Program-made: the position numbers and the translations under genes
Part shown: in pieces, positions 16,751-24,843 of the stretch
Numbering within the stretch: the stretch's first letter is position 1
Layout of the letters: the number at the start of each line of letters is the position of its first letter
The notes under the pieces: generated by a model
Databases searched by the model: none
Told to the model about the DNA's origin: nothing
Seen by the model: only the letters and a program-made list of their open reading frames with translations
NCBI RefSeq assembly: GCF_027922005.1
Contig: NZ_BSEV01000032.1
Coordinates: 38,117 to 102,116 of the forward strand
Direction: 5' to 3'
DNA length: 64,000 nt
From: Streptosporangium carneum
Lineage (GTDB): Bacteria > Actinomycetota > Actinomycetes > Streptosporangiales > Streptosporangiaceae

Positions 16751-16814
16751 CCCCGGCCGCGCCGGGGTTTCGGGCCGCCGAAGCCACCAGATCCGACATT
16801 CGGCGGATCTTTTT
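16751..16814 (+). terminator. Double hairpin terminator after the TetR gene
   Basis: First hairpin: CCCCGGC-CGC-GCCGGGG (16751-16767) followed by TTT. Second: AGATCCG (16789-16795), 8-base loop, CGGATCT (16804-16810) running into five T residues. The second is a textbook intrinsic terminator. Confidence 0.85.
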
Positions 16815-17114
16815 CGTTGAGGCGTTTACAGTGGAAAAATCATGAAAAAGCCTCTGACGTCGGCTTTCGCCGCCCGGTATGCCCGCGAGCTTCCAGACAC
16901 GCGCCCCGGGCCGTCTTGACCTTCCCTTTAAGGGAGGTAGCCTCCCTCGTCACGGAAGACAACTGACCAATGGTGCCGCCACACGAGTCCCGATCGTCCC
17001 TCTGATCGGTCCCCGTGAACGCGCCATCGCTCAACCCCCATCTTTCGGCGGCCAGGTCGCGAGGGCGGCGCGACCATGCTTCGACGGCCGTCGGAGGGTG
17101 ACCCGAAACTTCCA
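16815..17114 (+). promoter_or_regulatory. Leader/promoter region of the CHAP amidase gene
   Basis: No firm gene in this 300-base stretch. TTGACC (16916-16921) and TAGCCT (16938-16943) are 16 bases apart and form a good housekeeping-type promoter. A perfect inverted repeat, AGGGAGG-TAG-CCTCCCT (16931-16947), covers the -10 box and could be an operator. A 25-codon reading frame (16842-16919) lies upstream without a good ribosome site. I compared the leader with the ydaO/c-di-AMP riboswitch often found before actinomycete wall hydrolases and saw no match. Confidence 0.5.
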
Positions 17115-18830
17115 ATGACACCTGAGATGCACAAGTACATCGAACTGCTGGAGAGCCAGCTCGGATATTCCGAGAGAGACAGCGGCTACACCAAGTTCGG
17201 TGCCTGGTACGGCGGCAACGTCGAGTTCGACGCCGACTACACGGCGGCCCCCTGGTGCGACATGTACCTGTCGTGGGCGGCCAAGAAGCTTGGATACGAG
17301 GACTGGATCGGCCAGTTCGCCTACACCGTCAGCCACGCCAAGTGGTTCAAGCAGCAGGGCGCCTGGGGAACCGTCCCCGAGCCGGGGGCCATCGTCTTCT
17401 TCGACTGGAGCGGCTCGAAGAAGATCGACGGCATCGACCACGTCGGGATCGTCACCAAGGTCGAAGGCAGGACGATCCACACCATCGAGGGCAACATCGA
17501 CGGCGGCGTCGCCAAGCGCAAGAAGCGCGACACCGACAAGGTCGTCGGGTACGGATATCCGGAGAAGATCAAGGCGCGTCTCGAGAAGGAGGCGGCCCAG
17601 CAGCAGGAGATCGTCACCTCCGACGCCCATGTGAACAACTCGGTGGCCCTCTCCCAGGGGCCCAGCCTGCTGTCGATGGTCCCCCCGCCCGCCCCGGTGC
17701 GGGAGAGCGAAGCGCCCGCCAGGCCCGCCCAGGTCAGAACCGGCCCCAAGCACGCCAAGCCGGCCACCGAGTCCTCCTCGGGGTCCACCGGGGGGAACAG
17801 GGCTCCGGAGAGCCGCGAGAAGACCGCCCAGACCGCCTCTCAGGGCACCGCGAAGACCGCCGAGACCCCCAAGGTCACAACGGCGGCACCCCAGACCTCC
17901 GCGGGCCGTACCGGCAAGCACGCCAAGCCCGCCACCGCGGACACCAACGCGGTCGCCGCCGCCCCTGCCGCCACGGGACACGACCTGGCGCTGGACGCCC
18001 CGCAGCTCGGCAGCCCCGCGATCCTGGCCCCGGTCCTGCTGGCGGCGGTGGCGATCATCGCCCACGCCAGGACCAAGCAGTCGAAGACGCGGCTCGCGTT
18101 CGCCGCGGAGGCCGCCGCGCCCGCTCGCCCGTCGCGGCGGGCTCCGGGCCGCCGCCGCGCCCCCGGCCGCCGCCGGATCACCGGGAACGCGCCCGTCCTC
18201 GCCGAGGAGCGCGGGACCGCCCTGCGGATCACCGCCCCGACCGCCGCGGAGACCGTCGCCGAGACCACGCTCGCACCGGCCGCGGCCGTCGACTTCCCCT
18301 CGGTCACGGCCCCGCTGGCGCACGTCCACGAGACCCGGTCCCGTCAGGGCGGGACCGGGGAGGCCGAGGAGAGGCGTCCCTCGGACCTCGTCCCCGCGGC
18401 GAGGACCAGTCTGACCCGCGTCGAGGAGGCCGCCTCCCCGGCGAGCGTGACCCGCGCCGGGGAGACCCGCGCCGGCCACCTCCGGCACGACGGTCCTCGC
18501 CTGCCCTACCAGGGCAGGCGCCGCCTCCGCGAGCGTCCGGTGGTCGAGTCGTCCACCTTCGTCCAGGACGCCCCCCTGCGCGGGCGGCGTCACCGCAGGG
18601 CGGAACCCGTGGTCAGCACGACCATGCGAACCACGCAGACCCGTCCCCCAGGCCGCGCCAGACACGGCTTCCCCGACCAGACGGCCGTCCTCGCCTCCCC
18701 CGTCCCGCCCTCTCCCACCGCGCCCTCTCTCACCGGGTCCTCTCCCACCGTCCCCTCCCCCGCCGAGCGGGACGACGTCCTGGTTCACCGCGGCTACCAG
18801 GGACGCCGCAGGGCGAGGGTGTCCGTGTAG
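17115..18830 (+). CDS. CHAP-domain amidase/peptidase with one membrane segment and a long disordered tail
   Basis: A 571-residue protein. The first 155 residues are a CHAP domain: catalytic Cys48 in AAPWCDMYLSWAAKKLGY and His109 in GIDHVGIVTKVEG, predicted to cleave peptidoglycan peptide bonds. An Ala/Pro/Thr/Lys-rich linker with repeated KHAKPAT motifs follows. One hydrophobic helix lies at about 300-320 (ILAPVLLAAVAIIAHA), then about 250 residues of Arg/Ala/Pro-rich sequence without a recognised domain. There is no N-terminal signal peptide, so topology is unclear: the CHAP domain may be exported by another route or act inside. ATG 17115 (MTPEMHKYI) fits the family start; ATG 17076 is an alternative with GAGGG upstream. 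Confidence 0.83.
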   Translation: MTPEMHKYIELLESQLGYSERDSGYTKFGAWYGGNVEFDADYTAAPWCDMYLSWAAKKLGYEDWIGQFAYTVSHAKWFKQQGAWGTVPEPGAIVFFDWSGSKKIDGIDHVGIVTKVEGRTIHTIEGNIDGGVAKRKKRDTDKVVGYGYPEKIKARLEKEAAQQQEIVTSDAHVNNSVALSQGPSLLSMVPPPAPVRESEAPARPAQVRTGPKHAKPATESSSGSTGGNRAPESREKTAQTASQGTAKTAETPKVTTAAPQTSAGRTGKHAKPATADTNAVAAAPAATGHDLALDAPQLGSPAILAPVLLAAVAIIAHARTKQSKTRLAFAAEAAAPARPSRRAPGRRRAPGRRRITGNAPVLAEERGTALRITAPTAAETVAETTLAPAAAVDFPSVTAPLAHVHETRSRQGGTGEAEERRPSDLVPAARTSLTRVEEAASPASVTRAGETRAGHLRHDGPRLPYQGRRRLRERPVVESSTFVQDAPLRGRRHRRAEPVVSTTMRTTQTRPPGRARHGFPDQTAVLASPVPPSPTAPSLTGSSPTVPSPAERDDVLVHRGYQGRRRARVSV

Positions 18831-18924
18831 GCCCGCCTCCGCCGACGCCTTCCCGGAAAGGACGTGCCCCGGGAAGGCGTGCCCCCGGCGGTCCGCCGCC
18901 GGACTCCCGGGCAGGATCAACCGG

Positions 18925-18930
18925 TAGCCT
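18925..18930 (+). promoter_or_regulatory. Candidate leaderless -10 box of the HipA-like kinase operon
   Basis: TAGCCT followed by six bases and GTG 18937; no Shine-Dalgarno is present. Confidence 0.4.
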
Positions 18931-18936
18931 GGCGGA

Positions 18937-19746
18937 GTGCTGGAACAGATCACGGCCACCCGCTACGTGACCCCCCTGAGAGAGGGCGGATCGCTTCCCG
19001 GGGTGGTCGAGGCCGATGACCTCGGTACCTACGTCGTGAAGTTCCGCGGGGCGGGCCAGGGCCGCAGAGTGCTCGTCGCGGAGATCATCTCCGCCGAGCT
19101 CGCCAGGCGGCTCGGCTTCCGCACCCCCGAGCTGAAGGTGATCGACGTCGATCCGCAGCTCGGCCTCAGGGAGCCCGACGAGGAGATCCAGGACCTGCTC
19201 CGGGCCAGCGCGGGCCTCAACCTGGCGGTCGACTTCCTGCCCGCCGCGCTCGGCTTCGAACCGCTCACCTGGCCTCCCGATCCCGATTTCGCCTCCCGGC
19301 TGCTCTGGTTCGACGCCCTGATCCACAACGTGGACCGGAGCTGGCGCAACCCGAACCTCCTCGTCTGGCACGGCGAGACCTGGCTGATCGACCACGGCGC
19401 GGCCCTGTGGTTCCACCACAACTGGCCGACCGCCGACCCGCAGCGCCCCTTCGACGCGGGCGACCATGTGCTGGCCCCCTTCGCCACCCGTGTCGCGGAG
19501 GCGGACGCCGAGCTCAGCGGGAAGATCACCAGAGACTTCCTCGACGGGGTGGTCGACGAGGTCCCCGACGAGTGGCTCGAGGACGAGCCGGGGTTCGACG
19601 GGGCGGAGGCCGTACGGCAGGCGTACGTCGAGCATCTGCTGGCCCGCGCCCAGGCCCCGCGCGCGTGGCTGCCCGAGCCCTCGCCCGCGCCCAGGCAGGA
19701 GAGGAAGACCGGCTCTGTGGGCGCGTTCTGGAGGGACAACCGGTGA
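18937..19746 (+). CDS. HipA-like kinase family protein
   Basis: A 269-residue protein related to the small HipA_2-type kinase fold. Visible elements: YVVKFRGAGQGRRVLVAEIISAELARRLG (nucleotide-binding Lys and helix), a catalytic loop LIHNVDRSWRNPNLLVW, and a metal-binding LIDHGAALWF. It is shorter than HipA toxins (about 440 residues) and has no HipB-like antitoxin gene beside it. The next gene, a DUF3037 protein, overlaps it by four bases (GTGA), so the two are translationally coupled and probably act together. The substrate is unknown; calling it a toxin would be speculation. GTG 18937 has TAGCCT six bases upstream, consistent with leaderless mRNA. Confidence 0.8.
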   Translation: MLEQITATRYVTPLREGGSLPGVVEADDLGTYVVKFRGAGQGRRVLVAEIISAELARRLGFRTPELKVIDVDPQLGLREPDEEIQDLLRASAGLNLAVDFLPAALGFEPLTWPPDPDFASRLLWFDALIHNVDRSWRNPNLLVWHGETWLIDHGAALWFHHNWPTADPQRPFDAGDHVLAPFATRVAEADAELSGKITRDFLDGVVDEVPDEWLEDEPGFDGAEAVRQAYVEHLLARAQAPRAWLPEPSPAPRQERKTGSVGAFWRDNR

Positions 19747-20120
19747 GAGACGTCTACGAGTACGCCGTGATCCGGGTGATCCCCCGCGTCGAGCGCGGCG
19801 AGCTGATCAACGCGGGGGTGCTGCTGTACTGCCAGCCGCGTGACTACCTGTGCGCCCGGGTCGAGCTGGACGAGGCACGGCTGCGCGCGCTCGACGCGCA
19901 CGCGGACCTCGACGGGGTACGGCACGCGCTCGGCGCGTACCAGCGCTCCTGCCTCGGCGAGGAGGGGCCGCTGACGGAGGAGTCACTCGGCAGCCGGTTC
20001 CGCTGGCTGACCGCTCCGCGCAGCACGATCGTGCAGACGGGTCCGGTGCACGCGGGCCTCACCTCGGACCCGGAAACCGAGCTGGAGCACCTGGTGACCC
20101 GTCTGGTCCGCACCCTCTAG
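19743..20120 (+). CDS. DUF3037 family protein
   Basis: A 125-residue protein beginning VRDVYEYAVIRVIPRVERGELINAGVLLYC, which is the signature start of DUF3037 (strands with RxE-R-GE-NAGV). No catalytic motif can be named. It starts at GTG 19743 inside the last codons of the HipA-like kinase gene (GTGA overlap). This pairing is known in other actinomycetes as far as I recall and suggests a kinase-partner function; the role is unknown. Confidence 0.8.
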   Translation: MRDVYEYAVIRVIPRVERGELINAGVLLYCQPRDYLCARVELDEARLRALDAHADLDGVRHALGAYQRSCLGEEGPLTEESLGSRFRWLTAPRSTIVQTGPVHAGLTSDPETELEHLVTRLVRTL

Positions 20121-20208
20121 CCCCGCGTCCTGGCCGCACCGTGTCCGCCCCCTGTCCGCCTCCTGCCCGTTCCGTGCCCCTGAGGGGCCCGGACGGCACG
20201 GCGACGGC

Positions 20209-21054
20209 TCAGAAGAGCACCGACATGAAGGTGCCGACCTCTTTGAACCCCGCCTTGCGGTACGCCGCCCTGGCGGGGGCGTTGTAGTCGTTGACGTACA
20301 GCGAGACCACGGGCGCGAAGCAGTCGAGCGCGTGCTTGATCACCGAGGCCATGCCCGCCACGGCGTGCCCCCGGCCGCGCAGGTCGGGATGGACCCAGAC
20401 GCCCTGGACCTGGCACGCCTGCGGCGTCACCGCCCCGATCTCGGCCTTGAAGACGACCCTGCCGTTCTCGATCCGCGCGTACGACCGGCCGATCCGGATC
20501 AGCTCGGCGACCCGGGAACGGTAGAGGGCGCCGCCGTCGCCCGCCTCGGGAGAGACGCCGACCTCCTCGGTGAACATGGCGACGCAGGCGGGCAGCAGGA
20601 TCTCGAACTCCTCCGGCCGGACCCGCCTGACCAGGGGGTCGGCCGGGACCGGCGAGGGTTCGGTCGCCTCCATCACCGGCTGTGCCCAGCGGATCGCGCG
20701 GGCGGCGCCCCAGTAGGGCTCGAGCCGTTCCCACAGCGGTTCGACGGCGTCCGAGGGACCGACTATCGAGGAACAACGACGGCCTTGCTTCCTGGCCCGT
20801 TCGGCGAAGGCGTGCACGGCGTCCGAACCGGCGTTCACCGGGACCAGGTTCGCTCCGGCGTAACAGAGCGAGGCGAGACCGCCGCGCGGACCGAACCCCC
20901 ACATCTGACCGCCGAGCCTGGCCGGGCTGAGTCCGACGGCACGGACCCTGGAGGCGACGAAAACGTTGGAGACGGGATCGGCGTCCAGAAGCGCCAGAAC
21001 CTCGTCACGATCGCTGTCGTCGAGCACACGCGACGCCATTGTGCGCAGCATCAC
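20209..21054 (-). CDS. GNAT acetyltransferase with N-terminal DUF4081 domain
   Basis: A 281-residue protein. The N-terminal ~110 residues (VLALLDADPVSNVFVASRV) match DUF4081, and the C-terminal half is a GNAT acetyl-CoA-binding fold (VQGVWVHPDLRGRGHAVAGM with the R/QxxGxG/A loop, then LYVNDYNAPARAAYRKAGF). The acceptor substrate is unknown. In many actinobacteria (for example M. tuberculosis Rv2867c) this gene directly follows ispG. Here ispG lies 15 kb away with the lasso operon between, so the ancestral cluster has been split. GTG 21054 has TAGGCT six bases upstream and no Shine-Dalgarno. Confidence 0.88.
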   Translation of the reverse strand: MMLRTMASRVLDDSDRDEVLALLDADPVSNVFVASRVRAVGLSPARLGGQMWGFGPRGGLASLCYAGANLVPVNAGSDAVHAFAERARKQGRRCSSIVGPSDAVEPLWERLEPYWGAARAIRWAQPVMEATEPSPVPADPLVRRVRPEEFEILLPACVAMFTEEVGVSPEAGDGGALYRSRVAELIRIGRSYARIENGRVVFKAEIGAVTPQACQVQGVWVHPDLRGRGHAVAGMASVIKHALDCFAPVVSLYVNDYNAPARAAYRKAGFKEVGTFMSVLF

Positions 21055-21060
21055 GCGCCC

Positions 21061-21066
21061 AGCCTA
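21061..21066 (-). promoter_or_regulatory. Candidate leaderless -10 box of the DUF4081 GNAT gene
   Basis: On the minus strand TAGGCT ends six bases before GTG 21054. Confidence 0.4.
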
Positions 21067-21107
21067 CGCGACCCCCACGATTTTGGCAGGAACCAACACA
21101 GAGCCTG

Positions 21108-22700
21108 TCATCTACCCTGATCGGTCCTCGTTCCCAGGCGGGCGGAGGGCGGCGGCTCGGGGTTTCCTCCACAGCGGGCGTCCGGGCCGTCCTGGGAGCG
21201 GACGGCCGGGCCGAAGAGCGTTCCGTCCTTGAGGTAGGCGGCCAGGTGACGGTCGACGCAGCGGTTCCCCCCGAAGGCCACCCCGTGGTTGCCTCCCGGC
21301 ACGGTCAGCAGCCGGGAGCCGCCGAACAGCCTGCGCACGCGCAGCGCCCCGACGTACGGCGTGGCGGCGTCGCGCTCGGACTGGATGAGCATGACCGGCG
21401 GCAGCTTCTCGCTGTCCTGGAGCCTCACCGGGGTTCCGCCCTGCTCGGGCCAGAAGGCGCACGGCGCGTTGTACCAGGCGTTCGGCCAGGTGAGGAAGGG
21501 GGCTTTGGCGTGCAGCTTGGACATGTCCGTCCGCCACCTGTCCCAGTCACGCGGCCAGGCGACGTCGCGGCACTGCACTCCCAGGTAGACGGCGTAACCG
21601 TTCTCGTCCTTCGCGTCGTTCTCGGCGTACCTGCGGTAGACCCCGAGCAGCGGGTTGGTGTCCCCCTTCTTGACGTAGGCGGAGAACGCCCTGGCGAGCT
21701 GCGGCCACACGACGTCGGTGTAGCCGCCGACGGTGTAGATGTCGTCGAGCTCGCTGGGGCCGATCACCCCGCCCGCGGGGCGGGCGCGCAGGCGCTCACG
21801 CATGGCGTACCACGCGAAGGACACCGCCTTGCCGGTGCCGCCGAGCTTGTAGGCGGCGTTGTTGCGCGCCGTCCACCGCAGGAAGTCCTGGTGCCGCCGG
21901 TTGAAGGCGACGTCCTGGGCGAGGTTCGTGCCGTACCAGACGCCCGTGGGGTCGACCACACTGTCCAGGACCAGCCGCTTCACCCGGTCGGGGAAGAGGG
22001 TGGCGTAGACCGCGCCGAGGTAGGTGCCGTAGGAGTAGCCCAGGTAGCTGATCCTGGGCTCGCCCAGCGCCGCCCTGATCTCGTCCATGTCCCTGGCGGC
22101 GTTCTCCGTGGTCAGGTGCGGCAGCATCCAGCCCCACCGGTTCTCACACGCCGCGGCGTACTGCCGGGCCCTGCCGAGGAGCACCGCCTCCTCCCTGGGG
22201 TTGTCCGGCACGTTGTCCGGACGGGGCGGGGCGTAGTACTTGCCGGGGTCCACGCATCGGACCGCGGGCTCGCTGTCGCCGACGCCGCGCGGGTCGAAAC
22301 CGATCACGTCGAACCGGTCGGCGAGTCCCGCGGGGAGCTGGGCGGCGACCTGCTTGGCCAGCTCCAGGCCCGACGCTCCCGGCCCTCCGGGGTTGACCAG
22401 CAGCACGCCCAGGTGGTTGTGGTCGCGCGAGGCCTTCCCCCTGATCCGGTTCAGGGCCAGGCTGATGGTCTGGTACGGGTTGGCGTAGTCGAGCGGCACC
22501 CGCACGGAGGCGCACTCGACCGTGGGCACGGCGGCCGCGGCGGGTTTGGGCAGCACGTTCTCGACCAGCGCGCCCTTATCCGGTTTGTCACAGGGCCCCC
22601 AGACGAGTTCGTCCCGCCCCTGCGCCGCCGCTCCCTGAGGCGCGCCGACGGCGACGGCCAGCATCCCGATGCCCGCGACAGCCCCGACAACCCTTTTCAC
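21108..22700 (-). CDS. Secreted tripeptidyl aminopeptidase-like alpha/beta hydrolase (family S33)
   Basis: A 530-residue exported enzyme. A Sec signal peptide is visible (KRVVGAVAGIGMLAVAVGAP, AAA-type cleavage near 25). Motifs: LVNPGGPGASG (oxyanion), GFDPRGVGDSEPAVRC, nucleophile Ser223 in LGYSYGTYLGAVYA, IQSERDAATP (Asp) and VPGGNHGVAFGGNRC (His). These are typical of the Streptomyces Tap/SlpD group that removes tripeptides from secreted proteins. The cap contains several Cys residues likely in disulfides. The start GTG 22700 follows GGGGGAG. It neighbours the broken nSTAND1 gene; no operon partner is evident. Confidence 0.92.
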   Translation of the reverse strand: MKRVVGAVAGIGMLAVAVGAPQGAAAQGRDELVWGPCDKPDKGALVENVLPKPAAAAVPTVECASVRVPLDYANPYQTISLALNRIRGKASRDHNHLGVLLVNPGGPGASGLELAKQVAAQLPAGLADRFDVIGFDPRGVGDSEPAVRCVDPGKYYAPPRPDNVPDNPREEAVLLGRARQYAAACENRWGWMLPHLTTENAARDMDEIRAALGEPRISYLGYSYGTYLGAVYATLFPDRVKRLVLDSVVDPTGVWYGTNLAQDVAFNRRHQDFLRWTARNNAAYKLGGTGKAVSFAWYAMRERLRARPAGGVIGPSELDDIYTVGGYTDVVWPQLARAFSAYVKKGDTNPLLGVYRRYAENDAKDENGYAVYLGVQCRDVAWPRDWDRWRTDMSKLHAKAPFLTWPNAWYNAPCAFWPEQGGTPVRLQDSEKLPPVMLIQSERDAATPYVGALRVRRLFGGSRLLTVPGGNHGVAFGGNRCVDRHLAAYLKDGTLFGPAVRSQDGPDARCGGNPEPPPSARLGTRTDQGR

Positions 22701-22800
22701 GAACTCCCCCTACTCGTACGGCAGAGGCGATGTTCTCCCAGTAGACGACGGCCCACCGGCGGCACCACCGGATCCTTACCATTGTGTAGCCCGTTGATTG

Positions 22801-24690
22801 CTATCTGTAATGTCCCGCGGTCGTGTCCCGCGCCTCGGCGGCCGCCCCGAGCCGGTAGGCGGCCTGGCCGAGCGACCCCGCAGGCGGCGGGTTCGCCGCC
22901 CTGAGGGAGACGGCCTGGTCCGCGGCCCTCCGGGAGGAACCGACGTCGCGCTGTTCCGCGGCGGCCCCCCGGGCCCGCAGCGCGTACCCCGTCGCCACGC
23001 CCGCCGCGAGGAGCAGGACACCGAGAAGCACGACGAGCCCTCTCAACCGCCGGGTACGGCGACGCTCGACCTCCTGCTCGTGGGCCTCGGCGTCGACGCT
23101 GGCCTGGAGGAACTCCCGCTCCCGCTGGCTCAGCACGGCGTCGCCGCGTTCGGCCCAGTCACGGGTGATGCCGAGACGGGCGCCGCGGTAGAGCGATCCC
23201 GGGTCCCGCTGCAGGGACTCCCACGCCTCGGTCGCCTCGGTGAGCCGGTGGTGGGTGCGCAGGCCCTCTCGGTCCTCGGCGAGCCAGTCCCGCAGGCGCG
23301 GCCAGGAGCGGATGAGCGCCTCGTGGCTGACCTCGACGCTGTCGCGGTCAAGGGTGACCAGCCTGTTCCCCGCGAGGTGTTCGAGGACGACGGCGACCTC
23401 GGGGTCGTCGTGGCACAGCTGGTGACGGCGGACGCGGCGTTTGGTGTCCTGGGCCCCGTCCCCAAGAGCGGTGAGCCGCAGGAAGATCTGCCGCGCCAGC
23501 CGTCGCCGCGTGTGGTTCAGGAGCGTGTAGGCGTGCTCCGCCGTTTTGGCGACGGCGCCGTCGAGGCCTCCCGCGGCCTCGTATCCCGCCAGGGTGAGGG
23601 TGTTGCCCCTGCGTCTGGACTAGGTCTCGAGCAGGGCGTGGGAGACCAGCGGCAACACACCCGGCTGTCCGGCGGCGTCGGCGACCAGCCGGGAGACCAG
23701 TGCCCCCTCGACCATGCATCCGGCGTGCGTGGCGGGCCGCACGATCGCCTGCCGCAGCTCGTCGGCCGTCATGGGCCCGAGCGGGACCTGGACCTCGCTC
23801 AACGCCTCGAGCAGCAGCGGATGCGTGGTGCAGTGGGCGTAGAAGTCGGCGCGGACCCCCATGACCACCCGGCACCTGCTGGTCCTGCTCCGCACGGCGG
23901 TGAGGAGCAGGTCGATGAACCGGGCGCGTTCCTCCTGGTCCTCGCAGAGGGTGAAGACCTCCTCGAACTGGTCCACGATGATCAGCATCTCGGTCTCCTG
24001 CGGCTGCCCGATCAGCGCCTGGCGCACGAACCGGTGAAGGCCTCGGGGGTCGCCCGCGAGCTCCGTGTGAAGGTCGGCGAGCGTGGCGCCCGTGGGCAGG
24101 AGGCGGAGCGCGAGCTCCTCGAGCGGCAGTGCTCCCGGCGTGAACAGCACCGGGAGCCAGGGGCGTTCGCCGACCCGGACCCGGGCGAGCAGGCCCGCGC
24201 GCAGCAGTGACGACTTGCCCGCCCCCGACGCGCCGAGCAGCACGACGATCCGCCGCTCCGTGATCCGGGACAGGAGCTCCTCCATGATCCGTTCGCGTCC
24301 GAAGAACCTCGGGGCGTCCTCCGCCTGGAAGGCGGCCAGGCCGACGTACGGCGAGGCCGGATCGGCCGTCGCCTCGGTCCCGTTCCCGCTCTCGCCCTCC
24401 CCCTTCCGGGCGCCTGCCGTGGGGTGGGCGCTGAGCTCGCGCCACCGTTCCTCCCACGCCGTGACGTCACCGTCACAGCCGCGCACGTAGGCGAGGGTGA
24501 CCGCGAGGCTGGGCAGCTTCCTGCCGCCGGCCGCCTCGGACAGGGTGCCCGCCGAGTAGTGCGCGCGCCTGGCGAGTTGCCGGTAGGTGGGGTCACCCGC
24601 CTTCTTCCGCAACAGCCGGAGATCCGCCGCGAACCGGAGAAGCCGGGCGTCACCGGAGTCCGTGTTCAGTGGACGCTCTCGCCGGGGCAC
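22801..24690 (-). pseudogene. nSTAND1 ATPase with N-terminal XRE-type HTH, interrupted by an in-frame TAG and lacking a sensor domain
   Basis: One reading frame of 630 codons on the minus strand, open except for a TAG at 23620-23622. Before it (codons 1-356): a helix-turn-helix (about 16-80, YRQLARRAHYSAGTLSEAAGG), Walker A GASGAGKS (153-160) and Walker B LIIVDQFEEVF (Asp240), the nSTAND1 signature. The stop interrupts SHALLET-x-SRRRGNTLTLAGYE, where family members usually have Trp (TGG), so one G-to-A change explains it. Downstream, the frame continues through the winged-helix region, a membrane helix (about 561-582) and stops at 22801, where WD40 repeats commonly follow in related proteins. 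The gene thus looks doubly damaged. A sequencing error is the main alternative for the TAG. Confidence 0.8.
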
Positions 24691-24843
24691 CGGCCCTCCC
24701 TCTTCCCGCTTCCGCCGTGTCGGTCGTGAACCCCCCGCCGACGCCGGGGGCCCGTCTCCGCCCTGTGCCTGGACAGGGCGGTGATGAGTCGGTCGAGCAG
24801 AGTCGAATGGGTGAACGTCCCGGCGGACGAAACAGGTGAGACA

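Noticed and set aside
16842..16919. A 25-codon frame starting MKKPLTSAF upstream of the CHAP gene
   Set aside because: No good ribosome site, and its stop codon overlaps the -35 box of a better promoter; could be an upstream peptide but there is no positive support.
16815..17114. Possible c-di-AMP (ydaO) riboswitch before the CHAP amidase
   Set aside because: This riboswitch is common before actinomycete wall hydrolases, but the conserved core blocks were not found on reading the leader.
23130..23465. Independent small genes in the right-hand part of the STAND locus
   Set aside because: The frame with membrane helix and winged-helix sequence is continuous with the ATPase frame across the TAG; the other frames are Arg/Thr/Ser-rich shadows.
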